Source: Tillus elongatus
Taxonomy: Eukaryota; Arthropoda; Insecta; Coleoptera; Cleridae
Assembly (NCBI GenBank): GCA_964006375.1
Contig: OZ023262.1
Span: 198,362,778 to 198,426,777, forward strand
Reading direction: 5' to 3'
DNA: 64,000 nucleotides
Part shown: piece after piece, positions 12,420-25,014 of the stretch
How positions within the stretch are numbered: the first letter of the stretch is position 1
Layout of the letters: every line of letters begins with the position of its first letter
The notes under the pieces: generated by a model
What the model saw: the letters and a program-made list of their open reading frames with translations, nothing else
Databases searched by the model: none
Told to the model about the DNA's origin: nothing
Position numbers and translations under genes: made by a program

Positions 12420-13884
12420 ATTTGCATAATTTTTTTGAAAAAGTGTTACCATATAATTATATTCACAAATTGTGATTCAGAGATATGACTTTTTTACAAA
12501 ATGCCATTTCAAAGTGTTTATTCAAATCACTTAATAACTTCTCCATTTCGGATTTATGATTACCTATCATAAGACCACCATCTACATATAGTGCAGGAAC
12601 TGTACTAACATCATCATCTTTAAATATACACCATTCAGATTTTATAGGTTTAAAGGCCGTTTAAGTTTGTAAATGTTATATTCCAACAATGCGGTGCTTG
12701 CTTTAATTCATATGAAGTCTTTTTTAATTTGATTTCATACCATTTTGGAACATGAAGTGGATATATCAGATAAGCGTCCACCTAAAAATGCTGTTTTAAT
12801 ATCTAAAGTCATAATATGTCTTTTTTTTGCTTGACAGTTAATGCAAACATTACCAACAATGTATGTATTCGAAAGCACTGGACTATAAGTTTCCTTAAAA
12901 TCTATGCCATATATTTCGTCAAAACCTCTTACAACCAATCTTGCCTTAAACTCGTTGCTTTGTTTTCCTGTAACAGGTACCGATTTAGTACTTCATATTT
13001 TTCACCGGTTTCTTTATTGTCAACATACTTCTAGGTATTATTTTTTTAGTGATTTTTTCTTATCTTCAATCGCTGCCAACCATTCACTTTTATTTTAGCC
13101 TGATATAGCATTGACATTGCATACTCATCATTTTATAATTCATAGTCATGAAGTTTGGCAGGTAACTTAATTTCTCTTTCACTTAGAGTAGTAATACTTT
13201 TAACTTCATACGGTATTTTTGTTTGTTTCGATGTCTTGGGGTTTCAGTTTCTATTTCTTGTTGACTCTGTTCAACTGCGTCGTCATCTGCTACATTTCTA
13301 TTTTGAATACTTTCTGGTTCCTCTTCATTAACTGTTGTTACTTTGCTATTTGTACCTTTCTTTAATTCCTCAAAGGTGCCATCTCTGCCTACCACAATTT
13401 TCTGTTTTTCTTCACTCCACAATCTGTATCCCATTTGTTGTATAGCCCACAAAATGATCAACTTTTCACTTCGTGAATCTAGCTTCTTAATATATCACAG
13501 AACTTTGCTGTATGCATCACAACCAAACATTTGTAGTTGTGACATCTGGTTTTTTGTTCGTTCATAATTCTGTTGGTTTTGACTCAATTGTGCTTGATGG
13601 ACTTCTATTTAGTAGATACGTGCACACTCTAACGGCTTCTCCCCAAAATTTCTTGTCAAGTACAGAATCACAGATTGCTCGCGCCTTTTCCATTAATGTT
13701 CTGTTTACTTTTTTCGCCTTTACATTCAGTTGCGGTGTATATGGTATTGTATAGTCTAAAATGATAACTTTATTTTTTGCACCAAGATTTTATATCACTA
13801 TTTACATGCACTTCGCCATTATCACATCTTATTCTTGATACTTTGAGGTTTTTAACAGCTTCCATTTCTTTAATATATTATCTT
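12420..13884 (-). pseudogene. Ty1/copia Pol relic, 3' part (integrase C-end and RT)
   Basis: On the minus strand, broken frames give an integrase tail near 13500-13760 with KKVNRTLMEKARA and KFWGEAVRVCTYLLNR. Next come a linker with GYRLWSEEKQKIVVGRD (13390-13450), then RT motifs VVRGFDEIYGIDFKETYSPV (12880-12938), TLDIKTAFLGG and, near 12590, YVDG in place of YVDD. Stops and frameshifts are frequent. The 5' continuation lies at 17081-18050, because a LINE was inserted at 13885-17067. The order integrase before RT identifies the copia superfamily. No LTRs were found. Confidence 0.8.
13872..13884. repeat. Target-site duplication of the LINE, 3' side
   Basis: AATATATTATCTT matches 17068-17080 exactly. 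It flanks the LINE, and an oligo-T run (the poly-A tail on the minus strand) lies immediately inside it. Confidence 0.8.
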
Positions 13885-14338
13885 TTTTTTAAGTCTAGGG
13901 GTTTGGCTGCGGCAAACTGCCATTCTTTCAAGTTACAATATTTTTATATTTATCATCACCATTATCATTATTTTTTACCTGGAACTCCAAGTCAGAAATC
14001 AGTTTCCATTATGCTTAATTTTTGTTTTTGCCAAAATCTTACCTTACATTCTTTAAGATACTTCTATACCTAATTCTACTTTAATTTTTGTTATTAGTTG
14101 TTTTTCTTTTCTCTGTTTTCTGTTTGTTTTTGTTTTGGTTTTTGTTTGTTGTTTTTTTGTATTGTTTTTTTATCTTTTTTTTTCAATTTATTATTTGGGA
14201 AAACGGACATATTGGACCATGGGGTTTGTCATGGCCACTTTTACACAAACAAGAGAACCACGGATAGTGCAGGATCACATTTGGAAAGACATTTAGGTTT
14301 CCATCTAATGTTACTATTTACAATGTACTCACACTATA

Positions 14339-15852
14339 TCTACCTTATATTAATAACAGTGCAAATATTCTTACACCTTAATCTTCAATTCTTTGAGCAT
14401 TGTCACATAAAGTTGGTATACTGTTTTATTTTTTGTTTGTAAAACATGCTTCAAGTTGAAGGGAGGCACAAGCACTTTTATATTATATAACACATTTAAA
14501 TACTTATTAATAACACTTTGATTCTTTCCACAACCCAACAATAAGTGCTCGGCGTCCCCTAACTCGCCACATTCACAAAAAGGATTTTCTCTAATATTTA
14601 TCTTAAATAAATACGCGGGAAATAAGGCATGGTTAAATCGTAGCCTGCAAATTGTTTTGACAGAGTTCTTCTCTAAATTCATGTCTAGAAACCAAGGTTT
14701 TTTTGGAGGAGTCACCTGTAGTTCTTTATAATATTGCCCTTTATTGCCATTTTGGTATCGTTTTACCCAATTCTCCTATTGCTGTTTCTTTATTTCATTT
14801 AAACTATCGTTTGCTGGGCATAAGAATTCTATTGCGATGCAATCATTTAGTAATTTATTTATTTTCTAATTTATCTATGCAACTCCTATCAGATAATATA
14901 ATAAAACTTTTGTGGTTAATAGTTTTTATATATCCAAGGGCTTCCCATATAGCTAACATCTCAGCCGTGTATATGCTCATAATTCTATTTGTTCTAACTT
15001 TTTTGTTAAATTCGTTTTGGGGGTCATAAATTGCGTAACCTGTGTAATTGTGTAAATATGGTACGCATTGGGCATTACATTTTCTCAATCAGATATCTAC
15101 CTTATATTAATAACAGTGCAAATATTCTTACACCTTAATCTTCAATTCTTTGAGCATTGTCACATAAAGTTGGTATACTCTTTTATTTTTTGTTTGTAAA
15201 ACATGCTTCAAGTTGAAGGGAGGCACAAGCACTTTTGTATTATATAACACATTTAAATACTTATTAATAACACTTTGATTCTTTCCACAACCCAACAATA
15301 AGTGCTCGGCGTCCCCTAACTCGCCACATTCACAAAAAGGATTTTCTCTAATATTTATCTTAAATAAATACGCGGGAAATAAGGCATGGTTAAATCGTAG
15401 CCTGCAAATTGTTTTGACAGAGTTCTTCTCTAAATTCATGTCTAGAAACCAAGGTTTTTTTGGAGGAGTCACCTGTAGTTCTTTATAATATTGCCCTTTA
15501 TTGCCATTTTGGTATCGTTTTACCCAATTCTCCCATTGCTGTTTCTTTATTTCATTTAAACTATCGTTTGCTGGGCATAAGAATTCTATTGCGATGCAAT
15601 CATTTAGTAATTTATTTATTTTCTAATTTATCTATGCAACTCCTATCAGATAATATAATAAAACTTTTGTGGTTAATAGTTTTTATATATCCAAGGGCTT
15701 CCCATATAGCTAACATCTCAGCCGTGTATATGCTCATAATTCTATTTGTTCTAACTTTTTTGTTAAATTCGTTTTGGGGGTCATAAATTGCGTAACCTGT
15801 GTAATTGTGTAAATATGGTACGCATTGGGCATTACATTTTCTCAATCAGACT
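14339..15852 (-). repeat. Internal ~757 bp tandem duplication in the LINE
   Basis: The segment at about 14339-15095 is repeated at about 15096-15852. I noticed only a few differences: G/C at 14421 versus 15180, A/G at 14478 versus 15237, and T/C near 14777 versus 15534. It duplicates the RNase H fragment and the C-terminal region. The high identity implies a recent event or a collapsed/expanded assembly. Confidence 0.85.
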
Positions 15853-17067
15853 TTAATAAGTTATGTCTAAGATTTTGTGGATAATCGGCTAGGTCTCTCA
15901 TATATGTCGTGTGAAATTTCACATCTTTTTTTGTAGGTAAAGTTTGGGCTGACTTCATATTGTTGAACCTGTTGCATTAAATTCAAGATATTGTTATATG
16001 ATTCCCCTAGAGGTGCCAATTTTTTTTCACCCAAAATTGTTTTATCAGGTCGTAGATAAAAAGTCTATGAAGTTTTGTAGTAACGTCACTCTTCTTTTCA
16101 TGCATTTTTATGAGGAATCTCTCTGCCAGCATCAGTCTTCTATGACATAGGGGCATCTCGCCACTTTCTGCTCTTAGATTATCTATAGGGGTACTTTTTA
16201 GTGCCCCCAAGCAGATTCTTATATATCTGTTTTGAATTATCTCTAACTTGTTGAGATGCACGTCTGCTGCTTGATGGTAAAATATGGCACCGTAATCCAT
16301 AACCGATCTTATGAAGGCTTTGTAGAAAATCAGAGATATTCCTGGATCTGCACCCCAGCTGGAATGTGTTACCATTCTAAGAATATTAATTCCCTTTTCC
16401 GTTTTTTCAAATTGTGTTATCTATTTGATCTTTCCAGAATAATTTTCGGCCCAACGTAATCCCCAAATAAGTCACTTTAGACATAACTGGATAGCTTGAT
16501 GCTCCTAGTTTTATATTTTCTTGCGTTATTTCACGTTTTCTGGAGAATATACACACAACTGAGATTTTTTTGCACACATAGATAGACCGTTTTATAGCAT
16601 CATACCTCAAAGTTTTCCGTTGCTTTTTTAAGCTGTGTTATACCTTCTTCAATGTTTAAGTCCTTAGCGTATATACAGACATCGTCTGCAAACTGTAAAA
16701 CTTCAATGTCACCGAGTTCATTTTCTAAGTCTAAGATATATTAAATGGGCTTAAAATTCCACCTTGAGGCAATCATATGTTCGTTATTCTTGGGCCAATT
16801 AATTTTTCGTTAACTTTGAGAAACAGTTGTCGATGTTTGTATAGTTTTAAAATTTTTCTGATTAGGTTTTTCGGAATACCTAGGTTTTCCATTTTCTTTT
16901 TTAGCATCTCAAAGTTAACATGATCATATGCTCCAGAGATATCTACAAATAAGGCTACCACAGCTTTTGAATTTGTAAATGACAAATTTATATCTGTGAT
17001 CAGGTGTGTCAAGTTTTCAGCTGTTGAACAACCTTTTCTGAAACCAAACTGTGTTTTTCCAAATTTG
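14371..17067 (-). pseudogene. LINE ORF2 relic: RT, RNase H, C-terminal domain
   Basis: Minus-strand pieces in order: an RT palm with VVALFVDISGAYDHVNFEML (16773-17012), PQGGILSP (about 16745) and FADD in LQFADDVCIYAKDL (about 16660-16700); an RT thumb region with SVMDYGAIFYHQAADVHL (16007-16375); RNase H with YTAEMLAIWEALGYI and ILSDR (15612-15845, duplicated at 14855-15088); and a C-terminal CECGELGDAEHLLLGC knuckle (15128-15472, duplicated at 14371-14715). The pieces lie in different frames with stops between them. The product would nick DNA and prime reverse transcription at the target; this copy cannot make it. The endonuclease and ORF1 were lost by 5' truncation. Confidence 0.8.
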
Positions 17068-17080
17068 AATATATTATCTT
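17068..17080. repeat. Target-site duplication of the LINE, 5' side
   Basis: AATATATTATCTT, identical to 13872-13884, at the 5'-truncated end of the LINE. Confidence 0.8.
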
Positions 17081-18050
17081 AAATATCCTTTTACTTCACT
17101 CTTACGTTCAAGGAAGACACATAACTATAAAATGGTAAAATCATCTAATGTAGTTTACAAATATGTGTTCTTATCCCACGTCACATGATCTATGGGACCA
17201 CAAATATCTGTGTGGATAATTTCTAATGGTCACAAAGCTCTTATTTTTTTACTTTCAAAAGGCAATCTAGCTTGTTTTGCTTCCAACACTTCACCGCCAT
17301 TTTCTGTAATGGTATTTACAGATACATTTTTAGTGAAATCTGGAACAAAGAATACATTCTTCAATATGGAACTATGTCGTTTAACATTCCCCATTCGAGT
17401 TGCTTTTATAGATTCTTGCAACTTTCTTTGCAACCAAAATGTAAGATGTTTTATTGGTTAGCTTGTTAAACAGCTCTCTGTCATTTGTCATATGGCTTGA
17501 GCAATATCGACTACAAAGGTACTTACTCTGTTTGAGAAATGCAAATTTATTTTGACCGCGCTTATAGTTTTCACCTCTGCCAAAGAAGCAATCTCTCTCC
17601 AGTTGATTTTTCTTTTGTATATATTACAAAACTTTGTTTTTTGCACATATGTTTAAGCCAAATGTTCTATATCACCACAGTTGTAACATTTACTGCTGTT
17701 TTCGGGTTTTCGGTTTTATTTAAATCTCTTTTATTACAAAAGCGAGATAGGTTTATTTGCAAGACTTACACATTTAAAACGTTTTCTTTTTGTAGATCTA
17801 AAAGCAACAGTTCCTTCATTGTCTTTTGATTTGCGTCTAGTGTCTTCAGGCATTAATCTCGGTATTAAATTAGTTAGGTTTTTTCCAAGTGTTGACTTCC
17901 AAGCAGTAAAGAAATATTTATATTCTTCTGGTAATATGGACAATATCTTTGACACAATCATATTACCACTGATGTCCTGTTTTAAAGATTTAAGTCTAAA
18001 TGCAAAATTTTTTAACTGATATGCAGGCTTATATCACCTCCTTTTTCAAA
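17081..18050 (-). pseudogene. Ty1/copia Gag-protease-integrase relic, 5' part
   Basis: Minus-strand blocks: Gag with ILSILPEEYKYFFTAWKST (17870-17961) followed by a poorly preserved CCHC region; a protease/integrase junction with KNVFFVPDFTKNVSVNTI and TENGGEV (17280-17360); a pre-integrase His/Cys region; and HTDICGPIDHV (about 17180-17215), the first integrase catalytic block. It continues at 13884 after the nested LINE. The 5' end stops where the foldback element begins (18062). Multiple stops mark it as non-functional. Confidence 0.8.
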
Positions 18051-18061
18051 TGAAAAAAAAA

Positions 18062-19032
18062 AACCTCTAGACGCAGCAAGTACGTTATGGTAATGAATTT
18101 TCATAAGAATTGTACACTATTAGTAAGATATATTATTAAAACTAATTCTTTAAATTTAAATGGACCTTGGAGATCGGTTTTAGAGTCCCAGTTAGCGATT
18201 ATTTGAAAAAAAAAATATATTTTATATGGAGCTACTAAATTAAAATTTGGTCTTAGATATAATATGTAAGTACTGCAAGTGCCTTTAAAAAAATTGTGTT
18301 ACAAATTTCATTAAAGTTACAAACGCTTTTCAGAAAAAAAAATTTACAAAGGGAATGTACCTGTCGAATGACAGGTATTTCTCCATATTAATTGCTCGGA
18401 CGGTTTTGTTTTAGTCAACACATCAGTTTTTGCAAACAATAAACAACAAAAAAGGTTTTTTGTGTTATGGTAGAAAATTTTCGTCAAAATATTTCAAATC
18501 CGATAGCTCAATAAATTTCCCATTAAGCCAGAATCTTCAATCTTGAACCTTAGTAACACCTATGTAAACACACGTGGGTAATAAATTAAAGAAAAGTAAC
18601 ATATTGAGCTTCGTTTTGTTTTAAAAAACCTTTTTTGTTGTTTATTGTTTGCAAAAACTGGATGGGTTGACTAAATCAAAACCATCCAAACAATTAACAA
18701 GGAAAAATACCTGTTATATTTATAATTTAAAAGGTACATTCCCTTTGTAAATAATTAATTGTTTTTTGAAAAACTTTTCTAACTTTAATGAAATTTGTAA
18801 CACAATTTTTTTAAAGACACTTGCAGTATTTACATATTATATCTAAGACCAAATTTGAATTTAGTAGCTCCATATAAAACATAATTTTTCTCAAATAATC
18901 GCTAACTAGGACTCTAAAACTGATCTCAAAGGTCCATTTAAATTTAAAGAATTAGTTTTAATAGTATATCTTACTAACAGTGTACAATTCTTATGAAAAT
19001 TCACTACTATAACGCACTTTCTGCGTCCCGAA
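18062..19032. mobile_element. Foldback/MITE element with ~400 bp inverted arms
   Basis: The arms at about 18065-18465 and 18630-19030 are diverged reverse complements around a loop of about 165 bp. Both ends carry the recurrent terminus (GACGCAGCAAGTACGTTATG at 18068, with its complement at about 19008-19028). No transposase is encoded. It interrupts the 5' end of the copia relic. Confidence 0.8.
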
Positions 19033-20079
19033 ATTTTTGTGATACTGGAACCAATAAGTATAAGTTAGTATTTGTTTCACTTGCCAGGTTATTAAATATA
19101 GAAGAACACAAATAACGACAAGCATGTGCTACTTACATTTGATTAACAATTTTGTCAGAAACTTTAGGACCAAATCAAAAGAACACTTTTTAATAACAAC
19201 TCTAACATAATATGTAGAGATATAATAATAAAGAGCTTTATAACAACAAACGTGGCTAGTCGCTAACACTTCATGTAAGGATGCTTTGCAAATAAAACCA
19301 TAAACAATAATATCGAATCTTAGAATGTTTTGAGGTTAGATTGATATTTAAAAGTGAATATATTCCTGGATTATGGATTATAATGCTACTGGCGCTGAAG
19401 CTGCGGAAATTAGTACTGAACCTATAGTTTTAAACGATTTCATTGAAGTGAAACTTCTATTTGGTATATTCTGTAATATAACAAACACATTTAAGTTTTA
19501 ATAAACGTAAAAACACGTTGAGTGTCTCGGGTTTCGGCGTCGGCAATCGGCGGCTCCCGTTTCGCGATGACAGTTGGTCTACCATGCAGCGGTGTCAGAT
19601 TAAGTAAATAAGAATTAATGATAAATCGAATGAGAAATTATTGGTAACTCAACATTTATTAATATTAAGCCACATTTATTGGATGGATTAATTTTTTGAC
19701 GAACTTTTATTTGCCATGAATAAGTACCAATATGTGTTATTAGTATATGTTTTAGATTTTAAGATTCAAATGAAATTTTATTAAATCTGACAACCCGGTT
19801 CCTTTCTATTTAATTGTCAGGTGACTGTTTCTATTTGAATTATCTACTTAAAATGACGCATTCACAGTCTAATCATCCTTATCAACATTGAAGGTGGGAA
19901 ATGCTGTATCAAATTTGAACTGATATCTTAGACTGTTTATTCATTTATAATTTTGATTTTTTAATAACTCCTGTCCTCGTATGCCATTTAATTTGAAATT
20001 TGGTTAACAGCCATATTGTAACGTCTCCTATATATGTGCAAATTTTCATTCGAAACACTTCAATATTTCAAAAAATATT
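19033..20079. other. No gene established; one short open frame
   Basis: The region is mostly featureless. A 42-codon frame at 19373-19501 begins MDYNATGAEAAEIST and lacks a recognisable domain. It could be a chance frame or an exon-like piece of a transposon. An AATAAATAA-type stretch is common here and not informative. Confidence 0.35.
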
Positions 20080-20500
<421 letters not shown>

Positions 20501-21195
20501 TTTCTTGTCAAATGCTGCCCTTTTGTTGCTTAGTATCTCTGTGATAGGTATATGGTATATGGAACAAATTTTATCAAACATTTCTTTCATTATACAGTCG
20601 CTGCATAATTGTAGGCATTTGTGTATATTGATGACCTGTGTGTATACTACGTAACATCACATTAAAGATTAAATTTTAAAAAATTGAAAATTTTACTACC
20701 ATAACGCACTTGCTGCATCCAGACTTTTAAGGTAGCTTTTGCAGGCCTGGTTGATACTTGTTTTTATACAATTAAACATTAAAAGGACTACACTACGATT
20801 TTCTACAACCAGGCGTATATTTTCCATGTAGTATTAATTTACCGAAAGTAAAAAGTTAATTACCACAATTAGAAAACAATTGTTAAAATGCACCTTCAAC
20901 ATAAAAGCGACATGCCAGTTTAACTAGCAGATCGATGATGTAATAACTGCCAAGGTCATAATCTAGTTCAAGTTGTACTATCGGTTGACGTGTATTTTGA
21001 TGTAGATGTATTGATCATGTTGTTATAAGACATTTGGATTTTAATAATTTATAAAGAATTCCCGGGATTAACCTGCTTTCTCATTTGTACATGTCTGATG
21101 TTTCTTACAATAATTTACGATATTAATTACCTATTTACCAACACTAACAAGATCTTTCACAAAGATCTACTGAGGTTTTGCTACATCTATGCATC
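20501..21195. other. No gene; MITE terminus at 20690-20730
   Basis: One reverse-oriented MITE terminus (CCATAACGCACTTGCTGC) lies at about 20697. The rest is unassigned AT-rich DNA. Confidence 0.4.
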
Positions 21196-21243
21196 TAATA
21201 AGTACACTTGGAGAACACCCAAATCACCACAACACATATTTCA

Positions 21244-21289
21244 GAGACCTTACGATCGTTTCGTTGACAAAGTCAACATCTTCAGAGGA
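21244..21289 (-). ncRNA. Hammerhead-like motif in the Penelope flank
   Basis: Minus strand: CTGAAGA, then a perfect GTTGAC-TTT-GTCAAC hairpin, then GAAAC and a short AC-GATC-GT helix. Position 7 of the core is variable in hammerheads, so CTGAAGA is allowed. One extra T precedes stem II and helix I is weak (CCT/AGG). Hammerhead motifs are established in Penelope pseudo-LTRs. Confidence 0.5.
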
Positions 21290-21865
21290 AGAAAATTATA
21301 ACATCAAAAAAACTAGATCCCGTATATTTATATCGCGTCAAGGTAAACGAACTAGTCCGAATTAAAGTTCTCGTCCAAGAACGATCGTTTGTTTATTGCG
21401 CAGTGAAACAGGTCGGAGACCTGCTTTAATCCTTTGGTCGACAAATTTATGACCCTTATCTAATATAGGTTTAAAAGGACCAAAGATCTTTAAAGAATCA
21501 GCACGTTTCCTTTCGATCTAGAAATTTACTATGTGGATATTGGTTCATGCCGATAAAGACATCTGGTGAGATAAACAACGTTAACTCAACTCATCTCTTT
21601 TAAAAATAGAAAACTAAAAACCCAGATGTCTGTCTCACCGTGTTAACTTTAACAAAGGAAAAATAGTTCAACTAAAATACTACATAAAAACTATATTTAT
21701 ATTGATTTTAATTCTACTTGAAAATATTTATATTGACTACATAGATACAAAAAACCGAACAGGTATTTAAATCAAGACAAACATAGTGATTAGTATATGT
21801 ATAAACCGGTCGAGTTATTGACAATAATTTATTATTCTCCAGACAAATTAGGAGTATTTAAGCGG

Positions 21866-22508
21866 TCAAATGCAAAGAGAAAACAAAGGGCTAGAAATTA
21901 CAGGTGTCGCACGGTTTAATGAAGTTTTGTTCATAATAGACCTTAATATAAAAATACTTTCTAATGAATCAAGCATAGTTTGATGTCTGACATTTTTGAC
22001 AAGTTTCAAATTTACTTTGTCAATGTGGTGGTTATTATCCCATATATGTTGTGCCACACATGATTTGTCCACCGTACCATATCGTAACTGTGCGAGATGT
22101 TCACGAAATCTGGTGGCTATGTTTCTCCTAGTTTGGCCCACGTATTTAAGATCACAATCTTTGCAACTAATCTCATAAATTCCGGACATTTCAGTGACTT
22201 TGTCTTTGTCTTTCGTATTACCCAACAAATTTTTTAAATTACTTGTCGAAAACGTCAAATGTAAATCGGATTTCTTAAAAATACTTTTCAAACCCTTTGT
22301 GATTCGTGGTTCATAAGGTAAACAAACAAATTTTTTTCTCGATTTTATCATTCTTAAATGTCGTACATTCAGATATCACCTTCTTTGTTTTGTGTTTGTT
22401 AACTAAGTTGTCTGTTAAACCATCCGAGTAACCGTTATCTCTCGCCACATTTTTTATGTATTTTAATTCTGTATTAAATCTATTTTTACTCAACGGAAAA
22501 TTGATCAA
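21866..22508 (-). pseudogene. Penelope GIY-YIG endonuclease domain, frameshifted
   Basis: The minus strand carries the C-terminal endonuclease of the Penelope polyprotein: SGIYEISCKDCDLKYVGQTR (about 22120-22180), then the catalytic Arg region TRFREHL, a His-containing CVAQHIWDNNHHID and a Glu in DSLESIF. The segment from 22311 to 22508 (LSKNRFNTELKYIKNVARD) is in another frame, so a small indel near 22330-22350 breaks this copy. The paralogous plus copy at 24370-25014 reads through the same place. The enzyme nicks target DNA for target-primed reverse transcription. Confidence 0.85.
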
Positions 22509-22525
22509 TCTATTTACTAAGAAAT

Positions 22526-24175
22526 TTAAACTAACCGTTTTTTGTGCAAACGTATGATGTGAGTCATTAGGAATATAGTAGCCGTTTCCTTCCTATAGAC
22601 ATCGAATTCAAGCGAGCCTTTATTTTTATTTTTAATAACTAGTACATCTAGGAACGAAAGTTTATTGTTGATTTCTATTTCGTGGGTAAATTTTATTGAA
22701 TCAAATTGACTATTTAGTTTTTCAGTAAATTCTTCTACCTTACATGTATTTGTGTCAAACACTGCAAAAATATCATCGACATAACGAAACCAAACTCTAG
22801 GGAAATACCCATTTTTATTTTTTAAATCCGTCTCAAATCTGCTCATAAACAAATCTGCAATAAAATGCGATAATGGATTGCCCATAGCTGTGCCTTCAGT
22901 TTGTTCAAAGAACTCATTGTTAAATTGGAAAATATTTTGTTTTATACAAAGGCTAGTTAGAGTTAAATATTCTTTGCAGACGTCTTGACTTATGTTGTTC
23001 AATTTTAATAATTCTTTCAAATACTCCAACGTTTGTTTTGTGGGTACACTAGGAAATAATGACGCCACGTCGAATGACATCAAAATCTCTCCTTCCAATA
23101 ATTTAACATCTTTAATTTTATCAATGAAATGAAGAGAATTTCGCACCGAACAACTTTTCTGTTTAATAGGTAGTCTTTTAAACTCGTTTGACAACCACTT
23201 TGCCAAATTATATGTTGGAGAATCTATAGCCGAAATGATAGGCCTGATTAATTTTCCCGGTTTATAGATTTTCGGGAGACCATATTTTTTGGGGACTTTG
23301 GGATTAGAAACTTGTAAACGTCTTCTTAAATCCTTTGTTATGAGATTTGGACATTTTTTAAAACTGTTTTTAACTTCGTTAATCATTCTTGGTAACGGAT
23401 TTTTATCTAATTTTCTATACGGCCCTGACTCTATTGCATTATTCACTCGCTCTTTATAATCACTTTTGTCCATTATCACAACTTTATTGCCTTTATCCGC
23501 CTTAATATAAAAACAATCATTTTCTCGCAATCGTTTAACTATTTTCATTTGATTATAATTTTTGTTTTTTGTAGGATTGTTTTCTTTTAGATTTTTAGAG
23601 ATTTTCGTTTTACATGCTTCACGAATAAAGTTTTTTGAAGAATCCGGTAATTTTTTAATTCCCGTTTCTATACTGGCAACGTCATCTAAAAGTGCTTATT
23701 TTTGTGACTGTAATCCGAATTTTAACCCTCTGTTTAAGAGGTCCATCTCATTTTTGTTAAACCACTGCGAAGAAAGATTTTCTACAAGGTCAATTTTCCG
23801 AGGAACTGATTTTTCAATTTTAATCTGATCGTTTACAAGTTTTTTTAGTTTTTTATTATGAATATTGATTTTCTTAATTAACTTAGCGTTTATGACTACA
23901 AACATGTTCCTCTGAAAATTGCACCATTCATCATACTTTACGTTACCTAAATTAAATGTTAACTTTTTAAACAAACTATAAGCTTGTATTTCTAATTCAC
24001 TACGTTTCGAGTAAAGATATTGCCTTTCTAAATCTAACCATTTTTGCTTAGCACACTTTAAAACTTTTTGACCAACTTTTGTGTTAGAAATTTTAACATT
24101 GAAATTAATGAAATTATGAAAAACCGACTTCTGTTTACATGATTTTAAAAATATACTATAGTTAATTTGATTCAA
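22526..24175 (-). pseudogene. Penelope reverse transcriptase, broken
   Basis: The minus strand encodes the N-terminal Penelope region (23696-24175) and, after a frame break near 23550-23700, a 340-codon RT (22526-23548). Visible RT blocks are KADKGNKVVIMDKSDYKERV, GLPKIYKPGKLIRPIISAID, LMSFDVASLFPSVP, EGTAMGNPLSHFIADLFMSR and the catalytic FRYVDDIFAVFD (YVDD near 22772-22783). These are diagnostic of Penelope RTs, which resemble telomerase RT rather than LINE RT. The RT catalytic core is complete, but the polyprotein is split into at least three frames. Confidence 0.85.
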
Positions 24176-24369
24176 TAAAATTTACCCACGAAATAGAAAT
24201 CAACAATAAGCTTTCGTTCCTAGATGTACTAGTTATTAAAAATAAAAATAAAGGGTCGCTTGAATTCGATGTCTATAGGAAGGAAACGGCTACTATTAGT
24301 TATATTCCTAATGACTCACATCATACGTTTGCACAAAAAACGGCTAGTTTAAATTTCTTAGTAAATAGA

Positions 24370-25014
24370 TTGATCAATTTTCCGTTGAGTAAAAATAGAT
24401 TTAATACAGAATTAAAATACATAAAAAATGTGGCGAGAGATAACGGTTACTCGCATGGTTTAACAGACAAATTAGTTAACAAACACAGAACAAAGAAGGT
24501 GATATCTGAATGTACGACATTTAAGAATGATAAAATCGAGAAAAAATTTGTTTGTTTACCTTATGAACCACGAATCACAAAGGGTTTGAAAAGTATTTTT
24601 AAGAAATCCGATTTACATTTGACGTTTTCGACGACAAGTAATTTAAAAAATTTGTTGGGTAATACGAAATACAAAGACAAAGTCACTGAAATGTCCGGAA
24701 TTTATGAGATTAGTTGCAAAGATTGTGATCTTAAATACGTGGGCCAAACTAGGAGAAACATAGCTACCAGATTTCGTGAACATCTCGCACAGTTACGATA
24801 TGGTACGGTGGACAAATCATGTGTGGCACAACATATATGGGATAATAACCACCACATTGACAAAGAAAATTTGAAACTTGTCAAAAATGTCAGACATCAA
24901 ACTATGCTTGATTCATTAGAAAGTATTTTTATATTAAGGTCTATTAAGAACAAAACTTCATTAAATTGCGCGGCACCTGTAATTTCTAGCCCTTTGTTTT
25001 CTTTTTGCACTTGA
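24370..25014 (+). CDS. Penelope GIY-YIG endonuclease domain, second copy (partial polyprotein)
   Basis: This 214-codon frame is the opposite-strand duplicate of the endonuclease end. It begins in the RT-endonuclease linker, with LSKNRFNTELKYIKNV, and keeps GIYEISCKDCDLKYVGQTRR, FREHL, HIWDNNHHID and LESIF without interruption. The ATG used here is internal to the normal polyprotein, because the RT is missing upstream; the copy starts at the inversion junction near 24170. Its intact frame shows that the indel in the minus copy is secondary. It is unlikely to be a functional gene alone. Confidence 0.8.
   Translation: MINFPLSKNRFNTELKYIKNVARDNGYSHGLTDKLVNKHRTKKVISECTTFKNDKIEKKFVCLPYEPRITKGLKSIFKKSDLHLTFSTTSNLKNLLGNTKYKDKVTEMSGIYEISCKDCDLKYVGQTRRNIATRFREHLAQLRYGTVDKSCVAQHIWDNNHHIDKENLKLVKNVRHQTMLDSLESIFILRSIKNKTSLNCAAPVISSPLFSFCT

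Larger units (their letters stand above)
13885..17067 (-). mobile_element. 5'-truncated I-type LINE nested in copia
   Basis: The insert begins in the middle of the RT domain (KTQFGFRKGCSTAENLTHL) and ends in a short poly-A (T-run after 13884). A perfect 13 bp duplication of copia sequence brackets it. The copia integrase frame resumes on the far side, which fixes both boundaries. The coding order RT, linker, RNase H, then C-terminal Cys/His region fits I-like LINEs. Confidence 0.8.

Noticed and set aside
19373..19501. 42-codon frame starting MDYNATGAEAAE as a host exon
   Set aside because: No domain, no clear splice partner and no neighbouring coding sequence.
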